The notes: generated by a model from the letters alone, not told the origin. 59,875 nucleotides of DNA from Gammaproteobacteria bacterium (GCA_030428905.1 JAUIED010000009.1:1-59875); one strand, 5' to 3'; counted from the stretch's first letter, positions 33,729-42,054 are shown. Numbers and translations: made by a program.

Positions 33729-34730
33729 ATGAAAGTACGTTTTCTTGCCGCGGTTCTGGCGGTTGTTTCCAGTCCGGGATGGGCAGATCGCCTGACCTTC
33801 GCCAATGGCGATGTCATCACCGGTACCGTCACCTCGTTAGAGGGCGGGCATGTAGTGATTCAGACGGAGTACGCGGCACGAATCGTTGTCGCTCAGGACA
33901 AAGTTCTATCGATCGATACCGACGATGAAGTACAGGTCAGCACCGCGCAAGGCGACATCATCAACGGCAGGGTGAGCACTGAGGAAGGCAGTGTGACCAT
34001 TGCTGGGACAGGGGCGACCGTAGCCTTGGCGGATGTGAAGCGGGTGACGCGCTCGAGCACCCCGGGCATGTTCGAGGCTGCGGACTGGTCGCACAAGGTG
34101 GATCTGGCGGCAACGCTTTCCAAAGGCAACTCCAAAACGGAGACCTTCTCGCTGCTGACCGAGTCGAGCATGCGCAAGGATCAGAACGAACACACCCTAA
34201 ATTCGGCGCTGTTCCGCGACAAGGACGATGAAGTTACCACCCGCGATCAGATGGATATCGACTACGGCTACAAGCGCTTCCTGGCCAACGATAAGTGGTT
34301 TTTTGCGGCCAACGGGGAGTACTTCCGCGACAAACTGAAGAACATCGACCCGCGCATCACTGTGGGTGCTGGTGCGGGTTATCGATTCTGGGAAAACAGC
34401 CTCGGCGCGCTGACGGTGGAGTTTGGCCTGAGCGCGGTGTATGAGGATCTTGGCCTCGAAGACGGTACCAACCCGGCAGCAAGATGGGCGTTGGACTACC
34501 GGCGTCTGCTGGCCGGTGAACGGATGGAGTTCTTCCACCGCCACCAGATCCTGAAGATTCTGGATTCCGACCGTGGTGAGGTGTTTGAAGCGGCCACAGG
34601 TCTGCGCTTCATGCTTAACGAGTGGTGGGATGCGAGTTTGCGCGCAGACCTGCGCCATGAGACAGAAGTGCCTGCAGGCAGCCACAAGACTGACATCACT
34701 TATTCGGTGGGCGTTGGCGTACGGTTCTAA
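33729..34730 (+). CDS. DUF481 outer-membrane protein (YdiY-like)
   Basis: A 333-residue exported protein: signal peptide (1-19, ending GWA), an N-terminal region of SH3-like or BTB-like repeats (DRLTFANGDVITGTVTSLEG, then IINGRVSTEEGSVTI) and a C-terminal DUF481 beta-barrel (about 117-333) with alternating aromatic strands and a terminal Phe (VGVGVRF), as required for BamA-mediated assembly. E. coli YdiY is a salt-induced relative. The ATG at 33729 follows GGAG; longer frames upstream overlap the channel gene. Function in the outer membrane is unknown. Confidence 0.85.
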   Translation: MKVRFLAAVLAVVSSPGWADRLTFANGDVITGTVTSLEGGHVVIQTEYAARIVVAQDKVLSIDTDDEVQVSTAQGDIINGRVSTEEGSVTIAGTGATVALADVKRVTRSSTPGMFEAADWSHKVDLAATLSKGNSKTETFSLLTESSMRKDQNEHTLNSALFRDKDDEVTTRDQMDIDYGYKRFLANDKWFFAANGEYFRDKLKNIDPRITVGAGAGYRFWENSLGALTVEFGLSAVYEDLGLEDGTNPAARWALDYRRLLAGERMEFFHRHQILKILDSDRGEVFEAATGLRFMLNEWWDASLRADLRHETEVPAGSHKTDITYSVGVGVRF

Positions 34731-34754
34731 GACGCTACCGGTACGCCGCCCAGG

Positions 34755-34958
34755 CTAGCGGGGTGGCGTACCGGCTTGACGAGGCACCAGTGCTCCGAGT
34801 GTCTGAAACAGCGAGAGGTGCTGAAGCTGCTGATCATGGAGCACAACCTGCTCGTGAAAGTCGAAGTAGAGCGCCTGATGTACAGGGCGCGCAGCTTGCC
34901 ATTCAAGCCAGAGCTTGCGGATGCGCAGTTCTTCTTCTGTAGACAGCTCAGCCGTCAT
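34755..34958 (-). CDS. Possible small hypothetical protein
   Basis: The 478-bp gap between the DUF481 and OmpA-like genes contains this 67-residue minus-strand frame starting MTAELSTEEELRIRKLWLEW. The residue mix is natural for a helical protein. The frame stays open upstream to about 35055 (in-frame text KAGKAPRTAIALHGGG), so the true start may be earlier or the gene may be decayed. A separate short frame (ending TFTSVIAQEK) stops just upstream of it. No ribosome binding site or family is recognisable. The remaining 250 bp of the gap hold the OmpA-gene leader and a palindrome. Confidence 0.35.
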   Translation of the reverse strand: MTAELSTEEELRIRKLWLEWQAARPVHQALYFDFHEQVVLHDQQLQHLSLFQTLGALVPRQAGTPPR

Positions 34959-35151
34959 GGGCTCTTGTGCCGGGTCGATGGCGTGGAGATCCAGAATACT
35001 GCCGCCGCCGTGCAGCGCGATGGCTGTGCGAGGAGCTTTACCGGCTTTTTACTTTTCTTGTGCGATCACAGAAGTAAAGGTCGGGCCGAGCGCATCGATC
35101 TCTTGTAGAATGGCGCCGCTGGTGGATACTCACCAGACGCGAAACCATTGC

Positions 35152-35166
35152 ACCGGCAGTGCCGGT
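35152..35166. promoter_or_regulatory. Palindromic site upstream of the OmpA-like gene
   Basis: ACCGGCA-G-TGCCGGT is a 7-bp inverted repeat with a single-base spacer, 42 bp upstream of the start codon. The symmetry suits a dimeric regulator. No known consensus was recognised. Confidence 0.35.
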
Positions 35167-35208
35167 AAGTGTTCAAGCAGTGGGTGAACAGTTAAAAGGA
35201 GAGAAAGA

Positions 35209-36399
35209 ATGTCTCGTAGCCTGACTATCGCTGCCGTACTCGTGACGAGCGCATTGTCGTATGCGGGCGCGGCTCTGGCCGATGAGTACAAGAATGTGTA
35301 CATCGCGCCGGGTCTGATCAGCCTGCAGGGGCCGGAAACTCGTGAGACGGGCATCGACGGAAGTGACATCGGCGCCGGCGTCGCACTCGGCCTGCCATTT
35401 ACGGAACGGTTGAACCTCGAACTCCTGATCGGCCGTGCCGACCAGGATTATGACCTGCCAGGCGGCCGCGGCTCGGATGAGGCCGAAGTGCTGTGGGCGG
35501 ACCTGATGTACGAAGTCGGCGGCGGCAACGGTTGGCAGCCCTTCGTGCTGTTCGGCGCCGGTCGCACCAACTACAACTTCGACAGCGTGCGTTCGGAGCT
35601 GAAAGACACCGCATTCAACGGTGGCTTCGGCATCATGCGCCAGCTCGGCGAACGGTTTGCCATTCGCGGCGACGTGCGCGCCGTGCACTCGCGCAAAGAA
35701 GGCGGTGTCGATCCCTTTGCTTTCATCGGCTTGACGGCGTTTCTGGGTGAGCGCACCCCGCCGCCGCCGCCGGATACCGACGGCGATGGCGTACCGGATG
35801 CAGACGATCGTTGCCCGAACACCCCTCCGGGCACCGCAGTAGGTGCGGATGGGTGTGAGCTGGACAGCGACGGTGACGGCGTTGTCGACAGTGCGGATGC
35901 CTGTCCTGGCACGCCAGCCGGTGTTGCTGTCGATAGCCGTGGTTGCCCGCTGGACAGCGATGGTGACGGTGTGCCGGACTACAAAGACGCCTGCCCGGAC
36001 ACGCCGCGTGGCGTGCAGGTGGATGAACGCGGTTGCCCGCCGGAGCTGAACGAGACGGTCACCATCGACCTGAACCTCGAGTTCGACATCGATTCTTCTC
36101 AGCTGCGCTCCGCGCACTACGGGCAGATTCGTGACGTGATCGATTTCATGAAGCAGTTCCCCAACACCAACGCGGTGATTGAGGGCCACACTGACAACAC
36201 GGGTTCTGAGCGCTATAACCAGGGCCTGTCCGAGCGTCGCGCGCTTTCCGTGCGTAACTACCTCGAGTCCGAAGGTGGTATCGCCGGCAATCGCCTGTCG
36301 CATGTGGGCTACGGTGAGTCGAAGCCGATCGACACCAACGACACAGCTGAGGGTCGCCAGCACAACCGGCGCGTTTCTGCGCAGGTATCCACGAAGTAG
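35209..36399 (+). CDS. OmpA-family protein with TSP3 repeats
   Basis: A 396-residue protein: signal peptide (1-24, ending ALA), an eight-stranded outer-membrane barrel (about 25-180), then a proline-rich hinge (PPPPP) and three calcium-binding thrombospondin type 3 repeats (about 188-280, each DTDGDGVPDxxDxCPxTPxG), and a C-terminal OmpA peptidoglycan-binding domain (about 282-395) with VIEGHTDNTGSERYNQGLSE and the RQHNRRV motif. It links the outer membrane to peptidoglycan. The start is supported by an AAAAGGAGAG ribosome binding site. An intrinsic terminator follows, so it is expressed on its own. Confidence 0.92.
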   Translation: MSRSLTIAAVLVTSALSYAGAALADEYKNVYIAPGLISLQGPETRETGIDGSDIGAGVALGLPFTERLNLELLIGRADQDYDLPGGRGSDEAEVLWADLMYEVGGGNGWQPFVLFGAGRTNYNFDSVRSELKDTAFNGGFGIMRQLGERFAIRGDVRAVHSRKEGGVDPFAFIGLTAFLGERTPPPPPDTDGDGVPDADDRCPNTPPGTAVGADGCELDSDGDGVVDSADACPGTPAGVAVDSRGCPLDSDGDGVPDYKDACPDTPRGVQVDERGCPPELNETVTIDLNLEFDIDSSQLRSAHYGQIRDVIDFMKQFPNTNAVIEGHTDNTGSERYNQGLSERRALSVRNYLESEGGIAGNRLSHVGYGESKPIDTNDTAEGRQHNRRVSAQVSTK

Positions 36400-36420
36400 G
36401 CCGCCCGGCGGCTGAAGTTG

Positions 36421-36455
36421 GACGAAAGGCCGCTTTCCTAAGCGGCCTTTTCGTC
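36421..36455 (+). terminator. Rho-independent terminator of the OmpA-like gene
   Basis: The inverted repeat GACGAAAGGCCGCT ... AGCGGCCTTTTCGTC (14 bp with one bulged T) starts 21 bp after the stop. The T-run is short (TTTT) and lies inside the 3' arm. It separates the OmpA-like gene from the DUF2959 gene. Confidence 0.75.
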
Positions 36456-36493
36456 TCTGGGGTGCGGCTGAGAAGTCAGTAGAGGAGAACGAC

Positions 36494-37138
36494 GTGCGAG
36501 CAAATCGAATCTTTGGGTTGGTGCTGTTGATTGGCACGCTGGCCGGTTGCGACAGCGTGTACTACGGCGCCATGGAAAAAATCGGCTTTCAGAAATCGGA
36601 TCTCATGCGTGCGAGCGTGGAGGATGCGATGGAAGCGCAGGCGGAAGCCAAAGAGGAGTTTCAGAGCGCCTTCGAGAGATTCTCGAGTGTGGTCAATGTG
36701 GAGCGCTCGGAGTTGCGGGATACCTATGACACCCTCAACGACGCGTATGAAGACGCGGATGCCAAGGCCCAGGGTGTACGCGAACACATCGAAGAAGTCG
36801 AAGATGTTTCTGAGGCGTTGTTCGAAGAGTGGGAAGGCGAAATTGATGAGATATCCAGCGCCGATCTGCGTCGTTCGAGTCAGCGTCAGCTCGCCAGTTC
36901 GAGGAAAAGCTATGGTGAGCTGATGCGCGCCATGCGCCGAGCCGAAAGCCGTATGGAACCCGTGCTCAACGCCTTTCGCGATCAGGTGCTCTTTCTTAAG
37001 CACAACCTCAACGCGCAGGCCATTGCTTCACTCAAGAGTGAGCTGGTGGGAATCGAAACCGATGTGGCGCAACTGATTCGCGAGATGGAGACCTCGATCG
37101 CTCGGTCGCAAGCCTACATCCAGGAACTGCAGGGGTAA
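36494..37138 (+). CDS. DUF2959 lipoprotein
   Basis: A 214-residue lipoprotein with lipobox LAGC (Cys19; IFGLVLLIGTLAGC). The mature part is almost all alpha-helix and strongly acidic, with the family block YYGAMEKIGFQKSDLM at its start and long heptad-like stretches (for example REHIEEVEDVSEALFEEWEGE). A coiled-coil periplasmic or outer-membrane role is likely; function unknown. Start is GTG 36494, preceded by AGAGGAGAA. It is followed 4 bp later by the AsmA-like gene, so both probably form an operon. Confidence 0.85.
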   Translation: MRANRIFGLVLLIGTLAGCDSVYYGAMEKIGFQKSDLMRASVEDAMEAQAEAKEEFQSAFERFSSVVNVERSELRDTYDTLNDAYEDADAKAQGVREHIEEVEDVSEALFEEWEGEIDEISSADLRRSSQRQLASSRKSYGELMRAMRRAESRMEPVLNAFRDQVLFLKHNLNAQAIASLKSELVGIETDVAQLIREMETSIARSQAYIQELQG

Positions 37139-37142
37139 CGGC

Positions 37143-37886
37143 ATGAAAGTCTTTCTCGGTCTGCTTGTCGTGCTGGTGCTTGCTATCGGCGGCGTCGGCG
37201 CTTACCTGTACTTCAACTCAGGCGCTCTGCTGAAGTCAGCTATTGAGGAGTATGGCAGCGAAGCAGCGGGTGTCGCCGTGCAGGTGGGCAGCGTCGAGGT
37301 GTCGCTGGCCGAAGGCACTGGTGAGATTCGCAACCTGACGGTGGCCAACCCGCCGGAGTTTGCGGGAGGCCACGTGATGCGTATCGGTCTGACGCGATTG
37401 GGCATCAACGTGCAGGAGTCATCAGAGACCCTCATTGTGCTCAGCGAGCTGGCGGTGGATGCAGCCGAGGTCAACGTCATCGCCAAAGGAAAGGAAACCA
37501 ACGTCGAAGCGTTGCAGGAACGTGTGGGGGCTGACGATGGTTCGAGTGCTTCGTCGAACGGCAGCGGCACCGCTGAACCCAAGGTCATCGTCGATCGGCT
37601 GCGCATGACCAACACAACGGCAAATCTTGACTCCGATATCATTGGTCAGACGAGTTTCAAGGTTCCGGACGTGCGGTTGGACAAGGTGGGTCGTGCGGAA
37701 GGCGGCATTACCTTCGATGAGCTGGCGCAGCGGATTATTTCGCCGATCACGCGTAACGTAACGCGTGAGCTAGTCAATCAGGGGCTCGGTCTCGATGAGG
37801 CCAAGGAGCGAGCGCGGGAGAAAATTCAGTCGGAGCTCGATCGCGGGCTGAAAAAGCTGTCAGAGCGGCTAAAATCCCGCGACTGA
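37143..37886 (+). CDS. AsmA-like envelope protein (short)
   Basis: A 247-residue protein with an N-terminal membrane anchor (VFLGLLVVLVLAIGGVGAYLY) followed by a beta-rich region that starts ALLKSAIEEYGSEAAGVAV and EVSLAEGTGEIRNLTVANPP. This is the layout of the AsmA/DUF748 N-terminal repeat. A Ser/Gly-rich linker lies near 135-145 (GSSASSNGSGTAE), then a second beta segment and an amphipathic C-terminal helix rich in Lys/Glu. AsmA-like proteins are involved in lipid transport across the envelope; this one is much shorter than full AsmA (about 600), so the comparison is limited. Confidence 0.65.
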   Translation: MKVFLGLLVVLVLAIGGVGAYLYFNSGALLKSAIEEYGSEAAGVAVQVGSVEVSLAEGTGEIRNLTVANPPEFAGGHVMRIGLTRLGINVQESSETLIVLSELAVDAAEVNVIAKGKETNVEALQERVGADDGSSASSNGSGTAEPKVIVDRLRMTNTTANLDSDIIGQTSFKVPDVRLDKVGRAEGGITFDELAQRIISPITRNVTRELVNQGLGLDEAKERAREKIQSELDRGLKKLSERLKSRD

Positions 37887-37905
37887 TATCACAGAGCACC
37901 TAGCG

Positions 37906-38682
37906 TTGCAGTTCGAGAACATCCTTTATGAGGTCAGCGCGCCGATGGCGCTGATCACCATCAACCGGGCCGATAAGCACAATGCCATCTCGCTCGCCAC
38001 GCTCGACGAGTTGCAGGCGGCGGTGCGTCTTGCGGCCGGCGACGATGACGTGCGCGTGTTGACGATCACCGGAGCCGGGGAAAAAGCGTTTGCTTCCGGA
38101 TCTGACCTTTCTGAGGTGTTGCACAGAGACTTTCACAAGGCGCTTGAGCCCATCGTGCAAGGTCTGGCAGATCAGCTCGAGCGCATGCCCAAGCCGACGA
38201 TCGCGGCGATCAACGGTATTTGCATGGGCGGTGGCCTGGAGGTGGCGCTCGGTTGCGACCTGCGCATCTGCGCACCGCATGCGCGCTTCGCCACGCCCGA
38301 AGGCAAGCTCGGCATTATCCCGGGCGGTGGTGCAACCGCCCGCCTGCCCCGCATCGTTGGCCGCGGTTGGGGCATGGAGATGATGCTCATGGGCGAGCCC
38401 ATCGATGCCGAACGGGCTCTGTCGATCGGCCTCGTCACCCGTATCGTCGAGGCCGATGAGCTCCTCGCTGAAGCGCGCCGTATGGCGGACCACCTGGCCA
38501 GCTTCGCACCGTTCGTGCCGCGCACCATGAAAGCAATGGTGCATTTCGGCATGGAAGCGAGCCTTGCAGGAGCGCTGATGTTTGAGAAGTACGCACAGGG
38601 TGCGCTGGTGCAGACCGAGGACAAGGTCGAAGGTATCACCGCCTTTCTGGACAAACGCAAACCGGAATTCAAAGGACGCTGA
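37906..38682 (+). CDS. Enoyl-CoA hydratase/isomerase
   Basis: A 258-residue crotonase-fold protein. Marks: INRADKHNAISLATLDEL at the N terminus, the oxyanion-hole segment GEKAFASGSDLSE, INGICMGGGLEVALGCDLRI, and TPEGKLGIIPGGGATARLPRI with catalytic-site residues of the crotonase family. A TTG at 37906 is the only reasonable start, 19 bp after the AsmA-like stop. The C-terminal FVPRTMKAMVH and EDKVEGITAFLDKRKPEFKG are typical of hydratases in beta-oxidation. Substrate chain length is unknown. Confidence 0.87.
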   Translation: MQFENILYEVSAPMALITINRADKHNAISLATLDELQAAVRLAAGDDDVRVLTITGAGEKAFASGSDLSEVLHRDFHKALEPIVQGLADQLERMPKPTIAAINGICMGGGLEVALGCDLRICAPHARFATPEGKLGIIPGGGATARLPRIVGRGWGMEMMLMGEPIDAERALSIGLVTRIVEADELLAEARRMADHLASFAPFVPRTMKAMVHFGMEASLAGALMFEKYAQGALVQTEDKVEGITAFLDKRKPEFKGR

Positions 38683-38744
38683 CGGCCCGCTTTATTTGTT
38701 GGATACTCCCTGAGACCACTCAATCTCAGTAAAAGGGGGGAGGC

Positions 38745-39245
38745 ATGGCCGTCGATAAGTTCCCGGTGGAAGCCAGCCATATCATGATGTTCGCGCGCTC
38801 GGTGGCGGACGACAATCCGATTTACCACGATGCGGCGCATGCTGCCGACACGGAGGTGGGCCACATCATCGCGCCGCCGACGTTTGCGCAGTCGAGCGCC
38901 CAGTTCGATCCCGACTACTTCCTGCGGCCGAAGGTTGGCCAGGACTGGTTTGGCTCGGGGAAAGAGCCTACGGGTATCCGCAAGAAAGAGAGTTCAGGCG
39001 GCGGTGGTGGAGGCGGCGGTGGCGGCCTGCACGCAGAGCAACACTTCGAGTACCACCGTCATCTCAAGCCGGGGGATGTCCTCAGCGTCACCGTCAAACC
39101 GGGTAAAACCTGGGAGAAAGAGGGCAAGCGCTCCGGCAAGCTGGTGTTCTCAGAAACGGTCACGGAGTACCGCGATCAGGACGGCGAGCTGGTTGTTACC
39201 GCTCGCGGGGTGGGTGTGCGCACAGAGCGCCCGGTAGATCAGTAG
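38745..39245 (+). CDS. FAS1-like MaoC dehydratase with poly-glycine insert
   Basis: A 166-residue hot-dog-fold hydratase half. The family block is the N-terminal EASHIMMFARSVADDNPIYH and HIIAPPTFAQSSAQ, then LHAEQHFEYHRHLKPGDVLS and a C-terminal EYRDQDGELVVTARGVGVRT. A run of ten glycines (residues about 87-96, encoded at 39000-39029) interrupts the usual ptG...LHAEQ junction, probably a flexible loop. It pairs with the next gene, 8 bp downstream: together N and C halves make an R-specific hydratase. An AAAAGGGGGGAGG ribosome binding site precedes ATG 38745. Confidence 0.82.
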   Translation: MAVDKFPVEASHIMMFARSVADDNPIYHDAAHAADTEVGHIIAPPTFAQSSAQFDPDYFLRPKVGQDWFGSGKEPTGIRKKESSGGGGGGGGGGLHAEQHFEYHRHLKPGDVLSVTVKPGKTWEKEGKRSGKLVFSETVTEYRDQDGELVVTARGVGVRTERPVDQ

Positions 39246-39253
39246 GGGGAAGC

Positions 39254-39664
39254 ATGGCACTCAAAGCAAACGAACTGAAGGTAGGCGACACGTACACCGA
39301 GCGTCTGGTGGAAGATCTCAAGCGTACGCAGATCGTCATGTACGCGGGCGCGTCCGGCGACTACAACCCGGTGCACACGGATGAGCTGTTCACAAAAGAG
39401 GTGGCTGGGTACCCGTCGGTGTTTGCCCACGGCATGCTCACCATGGGTATGACCGGCAAAATGCTCACCAACTATGTGGGCGATGGCCGGCTGACCAAGT
39501 ACGGTGTGCGCTTCACCAACCAGGTGTGGCCTGGGGATGACCTGGACGCCACCGCGACGGTGGAGAGCATCGAGGACGACATCGTCAACCTGAAGGTGGA
39601 AACCACCAATCAGGATGGCAAGGTCGTCCTCTCAGGCTACGCGGCAGCGCGGGTGGACGCCTAA
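39254..39664 (+). CDS. MaoC-like dehydratase, catalytic half
   Basis: A 136-residue hot-dog protein that carries the hydratase-2 motif YAGASGDYNPVHTDELFTKE (Asp and His catalytic pair) and the stretch VFAHGMLTMGMTGKMLTNY. It is the C-terminal partner of the FAS1-like gene immediately upstream; such pairs hydrate 2-enoyl-CoAs to (R)-3-hydroxyacyl-CoAs. Start ATG 39254 has GGGGGAAGC upstream. A dense set of hairpins follows the stop, between this gene and the convergent hydrolase gene. Confidence 0.85.
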   Translation: MALKANELKVGDTYTERLVEDLKRTQIVMYAGASGDYNPVHTDELFTKEVAGYPSVFAHGMLTMGMTGKMLTNYVGDGRLTKYGVRFTNQVWPGDDLDATATVESIEDDIVNLKVETTNQDGKVVLSGYAAARVDA

Positions 39665-39671
39665 CAGCGTA

Positions 39672-39805
39672 CTGAAAAAGTACTTCCTGTACTTTTTCAG
39701 CGACCGCGGGCTGTCGCCCGCTCACGCCGAATCAAGCACTTAGGTGCTTGGTTCGCGGCCGGTCCGTCCCTGGCCGGGATACCAGGCTGCTTTTTCAGCA
39801 GCCTG
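39672..39805. repeat. Cluster of five hairpins between convergent genes
   Basis: Five inverted repeats fill the 141-bp gap: CTGAAAAAGTAC with GTACTTTTTCAG (12 bp, 39672-39700); GCGGGC/GCCCGC (39706-39721); an 11-bp stem including CAAGCAC/GTGCTTG (39729-39754); CGGCC/GGCCG (39756-39776); CAGGCTGCT/AGCAGCCTG (9 bp, 39783-39805). The first and last share the core CTTTTTCAG. The array may act as a bidirectional terminator or be a dispersed intergenic repeat of this genome. No coding frame is present. Confidence 0.7.
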
Positions 39806-40717
39806 CTAACCCAGCAGTTGCTTCAGCGACCCGTACACTTCGTCCACCGCGCGGCGGCTACTGCCGAACATCCGCGCGGTGGCGAAGAAGTCGTGCACGA
39901 GCCCGTCGAACTGATGCAGCGTTGCCTCGGATCCTTCGGCCTGCAGGCGCCGTGCGAACTCGGCGCCTTCATCACACAACGGATCGAACTCGGCGGTGAC
40001 GACGATCGCCGGGGGTAGCCCGCTGAGCGATTCTGCCAGGAGGGGCGAGGCATCCGGGTGCTTACGCTGCGGTTCGGGGCAGTAGTGGTTCCAGAACCAC
40101 CGCATGGTGTCGGTGGTGAGCAGAAACCCCTCGCCGTTGCGCACATAGGCATCGCGGCTGAGGTCTGCATCGACTACAGGATAGAGCAGCAACTGGCCGG
40201 TGATTGACGGTCCGTCGGAATCCCGGGCGCGCAGGGACATCACCGCGGCCAGGTTGCCGCCGGCGCTCTCGCCAGCGACCACGATCTGGCCATTGCCGCC
40301 GAGCTGGGCCATGTTATCTGCAACCCAGCACAGTGCGGTGTAGCTGTCGTCTACCGGCGCGGGGAACGGGTGTTCCGGTGCGAGGCGGTAGTCTACTGAA
40401 ACCACCGTGCAGCCCACGTTTTCCGACAGATCCCGGCATGCGGCGTCGGCGGTGTCCAGATCGCCAATCACCCAGCCGCCACCGTGGTAGAACACCACGA
40501 CCGGTCGTTCGCTGGCACCAGTGGAGGGCTGGTAGATGCGCACTGCAACGCCGTCGGCATCGGCGTCTTCAACGCTGCCGATAGGCAGGTCTGGTTCCAC
40601 CGGCCGCATCAGGCGGTACATCTCCCTTCCGCCCTCCGGCGGCAGCTCCGAAATGGCCGGCGCCGGCTCCTTGGCAAGCTCTGCAAACATCGCTTCGTAC
40701 TCGGGTGCCAATGGCAT
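39806..40717 (-). CDS. Alpha/beta hydrolase, hormone-sensitive-lipase family
   Basis: A 303-residue esterase/lipase-type hydrolase. The HGGG oxyanion motif is in VVFYHGGGWVIGDLDT, the nucleophile Ser in VVAGESAGGNLAAVM, the acid probably Asp in FDPLCDEGAEFA, and the catalytic His in FDGLVHDFF. It starts MPLAPEYEAMFAELAKEPAP, a typical HSL-family N-terminal cap. Acts on short-chain esters in related enzymes. ATG 40717 is chosen; it is 48 bp from the divergent ClpP-like gene. The gene at 45895-46788 is a second HSL-family enzyme. Confidence 0.85.
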   Translation of the reverse strand: MPLAPEYEAMFAELAKEPAPAISELPPEGGREMYRLMRPVEPDLPIGSVEDADADGVAVRIYQPSTGASERPVVVFYHGGGWVIGDLDTADAACRDLSENVGCTVVSVDYRLAPEHPFPAPVDDSYTALCWVADNMAQLGGNGQIVVAGESAGGNLAAVMSLRARDSDGPSITGQLLLYPVVDADLSRDAYVRNGEGFLLTTDTMRWFWNHYCPEPQRKHPDASPLLAESLSGLPPAIVVTAEFDPLCDEGAEFARRLQAEGSEATLHQFDGLVHDFFATARMFGSSRRAVDEVYGSLKQLLG

Positions 40718-40765
40718 CGCAGTTCCCTCCCGTCATGTGGTGTAGAATACGCGCCATTCTAACTG

Positions 40766-41380
40766 ATGCCTGTCGGAGACAGATTCGTGAGCATGCGTTC
40801 AGACGGCGAACAAAATATGGAAGACGCGGCCAAGGCGTTCAATTTTCTCGAAAGCGGTCTCATGAAGAACCGCACGCTGACGCTGTTCGGTGAGGTCAAC
40901 CAGGAGGTGGCGCGCCGCACCGCTGAGAAGTTGCTGGCGCTGTCCTTCGACTCGGATGAGCCGATCACGCTGTTCATCAGCTCACCGGGCGGGCACGTGG
41001 AATCTGGCGATGTCATTTATGACATGATCCGCTACATCAAGCCGGTGGTGCGTACTGTGGGCACCGGCTGGGTCGGCAGCATCGCCACGCACATCTATCT
41101 GGCGGCGGAGAAAGAGCATCGCTACTGCCTGCCGAACACGCGATTTCTGATTCACCAGCCGGCGGGTGGGTTCGGAGGTGATGCCACGGACATCGCCATC
41201 CACGCCAAGGAGATCGTCAAGACCCGCGAGCGCATCAACAAGACCATTGCCGAGCGCACCGGTCAGCCGTTGGAGCGGGTAGCGGCCGACACTGACCGCG
41301 ACTTCTGGATGAGCGCCGAGGAGTCCCGCGACTACGGTCTGGTCGGCAAGATCATCAACACCGTCGACGAGCTGGTATAG
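40766..41380 (+). CDS. ClpP-type serine protease
   Basis: A 204-residue member of the ClpP family. The catalytic triad can be placed at Ser105 (TGWVGSIATHIYLA), His130 (FLIHQPAGGFGG) and Asp179 (DTDRDFWMSAEES). The GQAASMG nucleophile loop of standard ClpP is replaced by GWVGSIA, and SPGGHVESGDVIYDMI stands where SPGG is usual. The N terminus (MPVGDRFVSMRSDGEQN) differs from that of canonical ClpP. No clpX or tig neighbours exist, so this is likely a second, specialised ClpP. ATG 40766 is used; GTG 40787 is possible. Activity with ClpX/ClpA is not known. Confidence 0.82.
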   Translation: MPVGDRFVSMRSDGEQNMEDAAKAFNFLESGLMKNRTLTLFGEVNQEVARRTAEKLLALSFDSDEPITLFISSPGGHVESGDVIYDMIRYIKPVVRTVGTGWVGSIATHIYLAAEKEHRYCLPNTRFLIHQPAGGFGGDATDIAIHAKEIVKTRERINKTIAERTGQPLERVAADTDRDFWMSAEESRDYGLVGKIINTVDELV

Positions 41381-41418
41381 CGCTCGATCTGCCAACGGGG
41401 AGCGTCGACTCGGCGCTC

Positions 41419-42054
41419 GTGCTGCCACCGGATGCCTTCTGTGTGCTTGTGCTCGCGCACGGCGCTGGCGCTGGGTATGCGCACGCACACATGCAGCGCC
41501 TCGCGGAGGCGTTTGCAACCGTTGGCGTGGCAAGCTTGCGCTTCAATTTTCCGTACATCCAGGCAGGCAAACGCCGGGTAGACGGGCGTGCCGTTGCGAT
41601 GGAGAGCATTCAACACGCAGCAGACCAGGCCGCACAGCTTACCGGCCTGCCGCTGCTGCTCGGAGGGCACAGCTTCGGTGGGCGCATGGCCTCGCACCTG
41701 GCGGCCGAAGCGCCGGGTAGCGCCATCGGCCTCATCTACTGCTCTTTTCCACTGCATCCAGCCCGCAAACCGGCAACGGAGCGTGCCGCGCACCTTGGCG
41801 CCATCGGGCTGCCGCAACTGTTTCTCAGCGGCACGCGGGATGACCTGGCGGACACGGAGCTGTTGCAGCAGGTGGTGTCCGACCTGCCTGACGCCAAGGT
41901 CTGCTGGCTGCCGGCGGCGGATCACGGATTCAACGTGCGCAAACGGGACCGGCAAGCAGGCGGCCCGGACGTCTACCAGCAGGCAGCCGTAACCGCCGCT
42001 AGCTGTGCGCGCCGATGGCTTCCTGCACGGCAGACGCCAGGTGTTGCGTCGTGA
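41419..42054 (+). CDS. Alpha/beta hydrolase, KANL3/Tex30-like
   Basis: A 211-residue hydrolase. LVLAHGAGAGYAHAHM gives the oxyanion stretch, GGHSFGGRMASH the nucleophile Ser, LFLSGTRDDLAD the acid, and DHGFNVRKR the catalytic His, all typical of small dienelactone-hydrolase-like enzymes. GTG 41419 is the assumed start, though the frame is open from 41377 (DLPTGSVDSALV would extend a typical beta strand) and a CTG at 41389 is possible. The last 56 bp overlap the 3' end of the hybrid kinase gene on the other strand. Substrate unknown. Confidence 0.7.
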   Translation: MLPPDAFCVLVLAHGAGAGYAHAHMQRLAEAFATVGVASLRFNFPYIQAGKRRVDGRAVAMESIQHAADQAAQLTGLPLLLGGHSFGGRMASHLAAEAPGSAIGLIYCSFPLHPARKPATERAAHLGAIGLPQLFLSGTRDDLADTELLQQVVSDLPDAKVCWLPAADHGFNVRKRDRQAGGPDVYQQAAVTAASCARRWLPARQTPGVAS

